Shown: positions 58,384 through 64,000 of the stretch, one piece after another
How the letters are laid out: every line of letters starts with the position of its first letter
How positions within the stretch are numbered: the stretch's first letter is position 1
Source of the DNA: Bradyrhizobium amphicarpaeae
GTDB lineage: Bacteria > Pseudomonadota > Alphaproteobacteria > Rhizobiales > Xanthobacteraceae
Direction of reading: 5' to 3'
NCBI RefSeq assembly: GCF_002266435.3
Contig: NZ_CP029426.2
Coordinates: 1,518,001-1,582,000, forward strand
Length of the DNA: 64,000 nt
The notes under the pieces: model-generated
Told to the model about the DNA's origin: nothing
Seen by the model: only the letters and a program-made list of their open reading frames with translations
Database searches by the model: none
Made by a program: the position numbers and the translations under genes

Positions 58384-58857
58384 ATGTCCAAAGTCACTCC
58401 CGCCACCCGGGCGCTTGCTGCAGCCGGTGTCGCCTTCACCGTCCATGCCTACGACTACGATCCTGACGCTGAGAGCATCGGCCTCCAGGCTGCCGCCGCA
58501 CTCGGCGAAGACCCGTCGCGCGTGTTGAAGACGCTGATGGCGCAGGTTGACGGCAAGCCGGTCTGCGTGATTGTGCCGTCCGACCAGGAAGTGTCGATGA
58601 AGAAGCTCGCCGCAGCCGTGGGCGGCAAGTCGGCGCAGATGATGAAGCCGCCGGAGGCCGAGCGCCTCACGGGCTACAAGGTCGGCGGCATCAGCCCGTT
58701 CGGGCAGCGCAAGCAAGTACCGACCGTGATCGAGCAGAGCGCGCTTGCGCATGATCTGGTCTATCTCAATGGCGGCCAGCGCGGTTTGCAAGTGCGCCTC
58801 AGGCCGGCCGATGTGCAGCGCGTGTTGAAGGCGATCGTGGCTGACGTGCTTGCCTGA
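58384..58857 (+). CDS. ybaK: Cys-tRNA(Pro)/Cys-tRNA(Cys) deacylase YbaK
   Basis: A 157-residue protein of the YbaK/EbsC fold. TPATRALAAAGVAFTVHAYD opens it; LGEDPSRVLKTLMAQVDGKP, VCVIVPSDQEVSMKKLAAAV and GYKVGGISPFGQRKQVPTVI (with the conserved Gly-Ile-Ser-Pro-Phe-Gly stretch) follow. It hydrolyses mischarged Cys-tRNA(Pro) in trans. It follows the dispersed repeat and is not obviously linked to the neighbouring operons. Confidence 0.92.
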   Translation: MSKVTPATRALAAAGVAFTVHAYDYDPDAESIGLQAAAALGEDPSRVLKTLMAQVDGKPVCVIVPSDQEVSMKKLAAAVGGKSAQMMKPPEAERLTGYKVGGISPFGQRKQVPTVIEQSALAHDLVYLNGGQRGLQVRLRPADVQRVLKAIVADVLA

Positions 58858-58957
58858 CGGAGGCCGATAAGGGTCCCCCTTGGAGCTGCCCGGCCCAGGC
58901 AGGGGACTTGAGTTCATGTGGGAGGTCTGTATAGAAACATCATCAAAATAGAATGAC

Positions 58958-58974
58958 GTTCTGTTAGACAGAAC
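58958..58974. promoter_or_regulatory. perfect palindrome GTTCTGT-TAG-ACAGAAC, probable IclR operator
   Basis: Seven-base arms with a three-base centre, 16 bases before the first gene of the operon ending in iclR. IclR proteins bind such short palindromes. A/T-rich bases with TATAGAAACAT lie just upstream and may hold the promoter. Confidence 0.6.
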
Positions 58975-58990
58975 AATTGGGGATGAAGCG

Positions 58991-59434
58991 ATGGCATCTG
59001 AGCGCAGCGGCAACAGCAGTGATGCGCCGATCCGATGTAGCGCCGACGCCGTCATCGCGGCCTTTGAGTCGATCCCGGCCCTGCTGGCGCGCGATGCGAC
59101 GTTGACGGCTCGCGGTCGCTGGCTCGACGTCGATTGCCTGCTCGGGGTGAGCACGCAGCCGTTCCACGTCAGCATCCGGGCCGGGCAGATCGTGGATATG
59201 ACGCGGGCTCCCGTGTTGATGCGATCCTGGCGCTTCGCATATCGCGCCACGCCGGCCGCGCTCGCCGCCTACTGGCAGCCGCGCCCGCCGGCGGGCTGGC
59301 ATGATCTGCTGGCGTTGACCAAGCGCGGAGAGGCGACGCTCGAAGGCGAGATCCATCCCTTCATGACCCATCTTCAGTATTTCAAGGATCTGCTCGCATT
59401 GCCGCGCCGTAACGGCTTCGGAGGCGTGTCATGA
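58991..59434 (+). CDS. hypothetical protein, possibly SCP2-like, first gene of the IclR-linked operon
   Basis: A 147-residue protein with GGGGATG as a ribosome-binding region. Sequence: SADAVIAAFESIPALLARDA, TLTARGRWLDVDCLLGVSTQ, PFHVSIRAGQIVDMTRAPVL, YWQPRPPAGWHDLLALTKRG and HPFMTHLQYFKDLLALPRRN. The arrangement of strands and the hydrophobic pattern suggest a sterol-carrier-2-like fold, but this is a weak guess. Its stop overlaps the hydrolase start as ATGA, so it belongs to that enzyme's function. Confidence 0.7.
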   Translation: MASERSGNSSDAPIRCSADAVIAAFESIPALLARDATLTARGRWLDVDCLLGVSTQPFHVSIRAGQIVDMTRAPVLMRSWRFAYRATPAALAAYWQPRPPAGWHDLLALTKRGEATLEGEIHPFMTHLQYFKDLLALPRRNGFGGVS

Positions 59435-60291
59435 CCGGGGGCATCATCGAGCCCATCGTCGGCCGCTACGCGCATGTCGAAATCGAGGGTGAGATCAACC
59501 GGATCTATTTCGAGGAGAACGGCAGCGGCATTCCCCTGGTTTGCCTGCACACTGCCGGCTCCGATGCGCGGCAATGGCGTCATCTGCTGGTCGATGAGGA
59601 GTTCACCAGGACCTACCGCATCATCGCTTTCGACATGCCTTGGCACGGCAAGTCCAATCCGCCTGATAGCCAATATGGCAGCGAATACCGGCTGACGACC
59701 GCAAGCTACACCGCGACCATCCGGGCGTTCTGCAGTGCTCTCGGGCTGGATCGGCCCGTGCTGATGGGTTGCTCGATCGGGGGCCGCATCGTGCTCAACC
59801 TCGCCATCGAACATGCGCGCGACTTCCGCGCCTTGATCGGGCTCGAGGCCGCCGACTTCCAGCAGCCCTGGTACGACACGGCATGGCTGAACCGGCCCGA
59901 CGTCCATGGCGGAGAAGTCTGCGCCGCCCTGGTGTCCGGACTGATCGCGCCGGATGGACCGGAGGCCGCTCGCAACGAGACGCTGTGGGGCTACAAGCAG
60001 GGCGGCCCCGGCATCTTCAAGGGCGACCTCTATTTCTATCGCGTCGACGGCGATCTGCGCGGCCGCACGTCTGGCATCGACGTCAACCAGTGCCCGCTCT
60101 ACCTCCTGACCGGCGAATACGATTTTTCCTGCACGCCGGAAGATACGCTGCGGACAGCCGCCGGCATCCCAGGCGCGAGGGCGACCGTGATGGATCGGCT
60201 CGGCCATTTTCCGATGAGCGAAAACCCAGATCAGTTCCGCCGCTACATCGCGCCGGTGCTGCAAGACATCCTCGATAAGCAAAGATTGTAA
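59431..60291 (+). CDS. alpha/beta hydrolase
   Basis: A 286-residue protein of the alpha/beta hydrolase fold. The nucleophile elbow is GCSIGG (VLMGCSIGGRIVLNLAIEHA); the oxyanion region is PLVCLHTAGSDARQWRHLLV; the likely acid and base lie in LLTGEYDFSCTPEDTL (Asp) and DRLGHFPMSENP (His). It resembles esterases and C-C bond hydrolases of aromatic or ketone breakdown. It is coupled by overlap to the upstream gene and followed 16 bases later by a binding-protein gene. Confidence 0.9.
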   Translation: MTGGIIEPIVGRYAHVEIEGEINRIYFEENGSGIPLVCLHTAGSDARQWRHLLVDEEFTRTYRIIAFDMPWHGKSNPPDSQYGSEYRLTTASYTATIRAFCSALGLDRPVLMGCSIGGRIVLNLAIEHARDFRALIGLEAADFQQPWYDTAWLNRPDVHGGEVCAALVSGLIAPDGPEAARNETLWGYKQGGPGIFKGDLYFYRVDGDLRGRTSGIDVNQCPLYLLTGEYDFSCTPEDTLRTAAGIPGARATVMDRLGHFPMSENPDQFRRYIAPVLQDILDKQRL

Positions 60292-60307
60292 ACGGGAGGC
60301 GTATGTT

Positions 60308-61504
60308 ATGAAGTTGCGTTGGATGATGGCGGCCGTTCTGGCCGCGCAGGCGGGTGCTGCATTTGCGGCCGACAATGTCATCAGGATCGGCGTTCTCAAC
60401 GACCAGTCCGGCGTGTTCGCCGACAATGGCGGACGGGGCTCGGTCGCCGCCGCAAAGCTCGCGGCCGAAGATTTCGGCAACGAAGTGCTCGGCAAGAAGA
60501 TCGAGATCATTTCGGCCGACCACCAGAACAAGCCGGACATCGCGTCGGCCACGGCGCGAAAGTGGTTCGACAACGAGGGCGTCGACATGATCGCGGACGG
60601 CGCGGCATCTTCCGCCGGCTTTGCCATCCTCGAAGTCGCCAAGCAGAAGAACAAGATCTTCGTCATCTCCGGCCCCGGCTCGTCCGATTTCACCGGAAAG
60701 TCCTGCTCGCCCGTCAGTTTTCACTTCAACTACGACACCTATGCGCTGTCGAAGTTGACCAGCGACGCGATCACGCGGGCCGGCGGCAAGTCCTGGTACT
60801 TCGTGACCGCCGATTATGCGTTCGGCCACGCGCTGCAGCGTGATGCCACCAAGTTCATCGAAGCCGCGGGCGGCAAGGTGATCGGCTCGGCCGCGCACCC
60901 GCTCGGCACCGCCGACTTCGCGTCCTTTCTGCTGCAGGCGCAGGGTTCGAAGGCCGACGTTGTCGGCCTTGCGACCTCGGGCGCGGACGTCCAGACCGCC
61001 ATCAAGCAGGCGGGCGAATTCGGCGTCGTCGAGGGTGGCCAGAAGCTCGCCGGCCTGCTCGTCTTCATCACCGACGTGAACTCGCTCGGCCTGAAGGTCA
61101 CGCAGGGCCTGCAGGTGACGACCTCGTTCTATTGGGACCTGAACGAAGAAACCCGGGCTTGGTCGAAGCGGTATGCCGGCCTGATGGACGGAAAGGTCGC
61201 CAGCATGGTGCAAGCCGGCGTCTATAGCGGCGTCCATCACTACCTCGCCGCCGTCAAGGCGGCCGGGACCACCGACGCGACGGCCGTCGCCGCCAAGATG
61301 CACGAGCTGAAGGTCAACGACATGTACAACAAGGACGTCGCGATCCGGCCCGACGGACGCGTGCTGCACACCATGTATCTGGTCCAGGTGAAGAAACCGG
61401 AGGAGTCCAAGTACAAGTTCGACTATTACCGCATCGTCAGCTCCAAGCCGGGCGCCGAGGTGTTCCGGCCGATGGCCGAGGGCGGCTGCCCGCTGGTCAA
61501 GTAA
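60308..61504 (+). CDS. ABC transporter substrate-binding protein, branched-chain amino acid type
   Basis: A 398-residue protein with GGGAGG 8 bases before ATG 60308. A signal peptide (RWMMAAVLAAQAGAAFAADN) precedes VIRIGVLNDQSGVFADNGGR. Matches to the paralogue at 40782 are GSVAAAKLAAEDFGNEVLGK, WYFVTADYAFGHALQRDATK and GLQVTTSFYWDLNEETRAWS. It delivers the operon's substrate in the periplasm. The permease is not in the window. Confidence 0.9.
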   Translation: MKLRWMMAAVLAAQAGAAFAADNVIRIGVLNDQSGVFADNGGRGSVAAAKLAAEDFGNEVLGKKIEIISADHQNKPDIASATARKWFDNEGVDMIADGAASSAGFAILEVAKQKNKIFVISGPGSSDFTGKSCSPVSFHFNYDTYALSKLTSDAITRAGGKSWYFVTADYAFGHALQRDATKFIEAAGGKVIGSAAHPLGTADFASFLLQAQGSKADVVGLATSGADVQTAIKQAGEFGVVEGGQKLAGLLVFITDVNSLGLKVTQGLQVTTSFYWDLNEETRAWSKRYAGLMDGKVASMVQAGVYSGVHHYLAAVKAAGTTDATAVAAKMHELKVNDMYNKDVAIRPDGRVLHTMYLVQVKKPEESKYKFDYYRIVSSKPGAEVFRPMAEGGCPLVK

Positions 61505-61510
61505 CTGCGC

Positions 61511-61540
61511 CGGCCGGGCGGGCTGTCACCCGCCCGGCCG
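61511..61540 (+). promoter_or_regulatory. strong hairpin between binding-protein and dehydrogenase genes
   Basis: CGGCCGGGCGGG and CCCGCCCGGCCG form a perfect 12-base stem with a 6-base loop. No T-run follows and the downstream gene is in the same direction, so it probably stabilises the binding-protein mRNA or attenuates transcription. Confidence 0.6.
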
Positions 61541-61564
61541 CAGGATTTCGAGGGAGAGTACGGA

Positions 61565-62446
61565 ATGTCTGGTTCGATTGGGTTTATCGGTCTCGGTGTC
61601 ATGGGCGAGCCGATCTGTCGCAACCTGTTGCGCAAGAGCGGACGAGCGGTCCTTGTCTTCGACCTTGCCGCGGAGCCGCTGGCGCGGATCGCGGCCGATG
61701 GAGCGACCGTAGCGAAGTCGGTCGCAGATGTCGTCGGCGGCAGCGAGACGATCTTCCTGTGCCTGCCCAGCGCCAGGCACGTGATGTCGGTGTTCGAAAA
61801 CATCCTGCCGGCCATCAAGCGAGGCCAGACCGTGATCGATCTCGGCACCTCCGATGTCGGCCAGACCCGGTCGTTCGCCAAGCAGCTGGCCGACAAGGGC
61901 GCGCTCTGGATCGACGCGCCGATCGCGCGCACGCGCCAGGCAGCGCAGGACGGGACGCTCAGCGTCATGGTCGGCGCGTCGGCGGAACAGTTCGCCGTGG
62001 TCGAGCCGCTGATCCGGCATTTCGCCACGGATGTCACCCTGTGCGGCGGGACCGGCGCGGGGCAAGTGACGAAGATTCTCAACAACATGGTGCTGTTCGA
62101 GACGGTCAATGCGCTGGCGGAGGCGGTCGCGCTCGCCAAGCATAATGGCGTCGATCCGAAGCTGTTGCTGGAGACGCTGTCGAAGGGTTCGGCCGACAGC
62201 TTCGCGCTGCGCAACCATGGCATGAAGGCGATCGTCGCCAGGGAGTTTCCGCTGCGGGCCTTTTCGACCGAATATGCCATGAAGGATCTCTCCTACGCGC
62301 TCGAATTGGGCGCGCAGGCCGGGCTGAACCTGCGCGGCGCGGCACTGATGCGCGAGATGTTTCAGGAGACGATCGACAAGGGCATGGGCGATGCGTATTT
62401 TCCCGTCATCGCGAAACTCATCGATCCCTCCGGATTTCCTCAATAG
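61565..62446 (+). CDS. NAD(P)-dependent oxidoreductase, 3-hydroxyisobutyrate dehydrogenase family
   Basis: A 293-residue protein with GGGAGAG upstream. The Rossmann start IGFIGLGVMGEPICRNLLRK and LFDLAAEPLARIAADGA-like region are typical; VIDLGTSDVGQTRSFAKQLA, LWIDAPIARTRQAAQDGTLS and GAGQVTKILNNMVLFETVNA (with the catalytic Lys) follow. The family oxidises 3-hydroxy acids such as hydroxyisobutyrate or tartronate. It is part of the IclR-linked catabolic operon. Confidence 0.9.
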   Translation: MSGSIGFIGLGVMGEPICRNLLRKSGRAVLVFDLAAEPLARIAADGATVAKSVADVVGGSETIFLCLPSARHVMSVFENILPAIKRGQTVIDLGTSDVGQTRSFAKQLADKGALWIDAPIARTRQAAQDGTLSVMVGASAEQFAVVEPLIRHFATDVTLCGGTGAGQVTKILNNMVLFETVNALAEAVALAKHNGVDPKLLLETLSKGSADSFALRNHGMKAIVAREFPLRAFSTEYAMKDLSYALELGAQAGLNLRGAALMREMFQETIDKGMGDAYFPVIAKLIDPSGFPQ

Positions 62447-62454
62447 GAGACGAC

Positions 62455-63210
62455 ATGCCATCGCCCGGCGTTGCCGCCGTCGATCGTGCCCTGAGCATCC
62501 TGGCGGCTTTCGAGGACGCTTCGGAGCCGCTGGCGCTGGCCGAGCTTGCCCGGCGGACCAAGATGTACAAGAGCACGCTGCTGCGGCTGATGGCCTCGCT
62601 GCAGGAGTTCGGCTATCTCGTGCAGTTCGCCGATGGTCGCTATCATCTCGGCCCGACGCCGTTCCGGCTGGGCGCGGTCTACCAGCGCAGCAACAACATG
62701 CACGACCGCGTCATGCCGCTGCTGCGCGAGCTCGTGGCCGACGGGTGCGAAAGCCCGTCGTTCCACGTGCGGCATGATGCCAAACGCAGGCTCTGCGTCT
62801 TCCGGGTCGATTCCCAGCATTCAACGCTCGACCGGGTCGAGGCCGGCATGCTGTTGCCGCTCGACCGCGGCGCGGCCGGCCGGGTCATCCTCGCCTTCGA
62901 CGGCGAGAAGGGCGAGGGCTGCGACGAGATTCGCGAGGGCTGCATCGCGGTGTCCTTTGGCGAGCGCGATCCCGATTGTGCCGGGCTCGCCTGCCCGGTG
63001 TTCGGCCCCGGCGGCAAATGTGTTGGCGCCCTGTCGCTTTCAGGGCCGAAGCCGCGTTTCACGCGCGACAACATCAAGGCGATGACGTCACAGCTGCTGA
63101 AGGCCGCCATCCGGCTGACGCGGGCGCTGGGTGGCCCGACCGAAGCTCTTGATGCGGTGTTGGTGGCCGCTGCCGACGATGCGCGTTCTCCGCGCCGGGT
63201 GCGACGATAG
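62455..63210 (+). CDS. IclR family transcriptional regulator
   Basis: A 251-residue protein, 8 bases after the dehydrogenase stop. The winged helix-turn-helix is AAVDRALSILAAFEDASEPL, LALAELARRTKMYKSTLLRL and MASLQEFGYLVQFADGRYHL. The effector domain has VRHDAKRRLCVFRVDSQH, PLDRGAAGRVILAFDGEKG and CAGLACPVFGPGGKCVGALS. It probably regulates its own operon through the palindrome at 58958-58974. It converges with the GntR gene, one base apart. Confidence 0.92.
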   Translation: MPSPGVAAVDRALSILAAFEDASEPLALAELARRTKMYKSTLLRLMASLQEFGYLVQFADGRYHLGPTPFRLGAVYQRSNNMHDRVMPLLRELVADGCESPSFHVRHDAKRRLCVFRVDSQHSTLDRVEAGMLLPLDRGAAGRVILAFDGEKGEGCDEIREGCIAVSFGERDPDCAGLACPVFGPGGKCVGALSLSGPKPRFTRDNIKAMTSQLLKAAIRLTRALGGPTEALDAVLVAAADDARSPRRVRR

Positions 63211-63211
63211 G

Positions 63212-63892
63212 CTACTGCTTCTGCAACAGCTTCAGCCGGCAGCGCAGCGCCTCGCGGATATGCGCGCGCGTGAGCTGCTCGGCCTTGTCGCCGTCGCGGG
63301 CGCCGATGGCATCGATGATGGCCTGATGCTCGCCGTGGCTGGTCGACGGGCGGCCCGTCACCGTGAAGGTGGTCGGGCCGAGCAGGGCGATCCAGTCCTG
63401 CAATTCGCGGGACGCGTTGTCGAGATAGCGGTTGCGTGCGGCGCGGCAGATCGCTTCGTGGAAGGCGCGGTTGAGCCGCGCCATCTCGGCGGCGTCGGCC
63501 CCGGACACCTCGCCAAGAGATTGTTCGATATCCCTCAACGCGTCGATCTCGGTCGCGGAGGCATGCTCGGCTGCAAGGCGCGCCGCAGCCCCCTCCATGA
63601 TCTCGCGCATGGCGTAGAGTTCGAGCACCTCGGAAATATCGAGGCTGCGGACGATCAACCCGCGGCCGGCGGCGGGCTCGACGAAGCCACGCGCCGCGAG
63701 CCGGCCCAGTGCCTCGCGCACCGGCGTGCGGCTGACCTTCAGTCGCTGCGCCACTTCCTCCTCGCGCAGGCGATCGCCGGCGCGGTAGCTGCCGGCCTGG
63801 AGCGCCTCGCACAGCGAACGAAACACCGCTTCGCCCAGCGCCATGCCGCCGCGTGCGATCAATCCGCCTGCCTTTGCCGGGCGTCTGGCCAT
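63212..63892 (-). CDS. GntR family (FCD subfamily) transcriptional regulator
   Basis: Taken from ATG 63892 (226 residues) with GAGGA upstream; the frame extends to 63970. The DNA-binding domain is GEAVFRSLCEALQAGSYRAG, DRLREEEVAQRLKVSRTPVR, EALGRLAARGFVEPAAGRGL. The effector domain is of FCD type: LYAMREIMEGAAARLAAEHA, LNRAFHEAICRAARNRYLD with the metal-binding His, and HQAIIDAIGARDGDKAEQL. It likely binds an organic acid. The palindrome TTGTATACAA upstream is its probable site, and related core sequence occurs before the formate dehydrogenase. Confidence 0.9.
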   Translation of the reverse strand: MARRPAKAGGLIARGGMALGEAVFRSLCEALQAGSYRAGDRLREEEVAQRLKVSRTPVREALGRLAARGFVEPAAGRGLIVRSLDISEVLELYAMREIMEGAAARLAAEHASATEIDALRDIEQSLGEVSGADAAEMARLNRAFHEAICRAARNRYLDNASRELQDWIALLGPTTFTVTGRPSTSHGEHQAIIDAIGARDGDKAEQLTRAHIREALRCRLKLLQKQ

Positions 63893-63960
63893 GAATCCTC
63901 GGGCTGGCGATGCGCATCCTGCCCATGCAGAGATGCCACTTGCATCACGTCTGTATATCT

Positions 63961-63970
63961 TTGTATACAA
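63961..63970. promoter_or_regulatory. palindrome TTGTATACAA, probable GntR (FCD) operator
   Basis: A perfect 10-base palindrome about 70 bases upstream of the GntR start. FCD-type GntR proteins commonly bind TNGTATACNA sites. The GTATAC core is shared with the palindrome before formate dehydrogenase. Confidence 0.6.
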
Positions 63971-64000
63971 AAGTACGCAATGGTTGTCAGGGTTGACCGG

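Noticed and set aside
1..64000. CRISPR arrays, insertion sequences or prophage genes
   Set aside because: No array of regular short repeats with spacers, no transposase, integrase or phage structural gene was seen.

Overview
The window is high-GC, densely coded DNA of alphaproteobacterial type. It most resembles a Bradyrhizobium or close Nitrobacteraceae chromosome. This is inferred from gene content and style: many orphan solute-binding proteins, a fused NuoE/NuoF-type formate dehydrogenase subunit, Ku plus small DNA-metabolism genes, and several families of short palindromic interspersed repeats. I saw no insertion sequence, prophage or CRISPR array.

Layout. 1-13.0 kb: catabolic and uptake genes (the end of a branched-chain-type binding protein, a CaiB/BaiF CoA transferase, an L,D-transpeptidase, a methyltransferase, a caspase-WD40 protein, a VOC protein, a frameshifted Bug-type binding protein, an MBL-fold hydrolase and another binding protein). 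A TetR regulator, a carboxymuconolactone-decarboxylase-like protein and an SDR follow. The TetR gene and the divergent binding-protein gene share a symmetric double-palindrome control region. 13.1-15.8 kb: a bufferin-type operon (precursor peptide, DUF692 enzyme, DUF2063 partner, DoxX) behind a possible ECF promoter. 16-21.6 kb: three class III nucleotide cyclases with a HutD-like gene between two of them. 22-30.1 kb: a sugar-type ABC importer in which one permease is fused to an SMP-30-like propeller, with a second SMP-30 protein and a divergent AraC regulator. 30.2-38.2 kb: small conserved genes, Ku, a 2H phosphoesterase, a FAN1-like nuclease fused to a DnaQ exonuclease between two similar repeats, a lower-GC pocket with gene remnants and a 39-residue reading frame, a lipoprotein and a CAU tRNA.

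38.5-42 kb carries three more binding proteins. 42-58.2 kb looks like one functional block for formate (possibly oxalate-derived) oxidation: a HTH-PBP regulator, a tungstate-type binding protein, three MoeA-family proteins (one fused to a PBP domain), MobA, FdhD, MobB, a TusA-like protein, an OFA-family transporter, and a two-gene NAD-type formate dehydrogenase preceded by a perfect GTATAC-centred palindrome. 58.4-64 kb holds a YbaK deacylase and an IclR-linked catabolic operon (small protein, alpha/beta hydrolase, binding protein, hydroxyisobutyrate-dehydrogenase-like enzyme, IclR), then a convergent GntR gene with its own TTGTATACAA palindrome.

Gene starts were chosen from ribosome-binding sites, signal peptides and overlaps. 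No database search was possible, so family names rest on recognised motifs.
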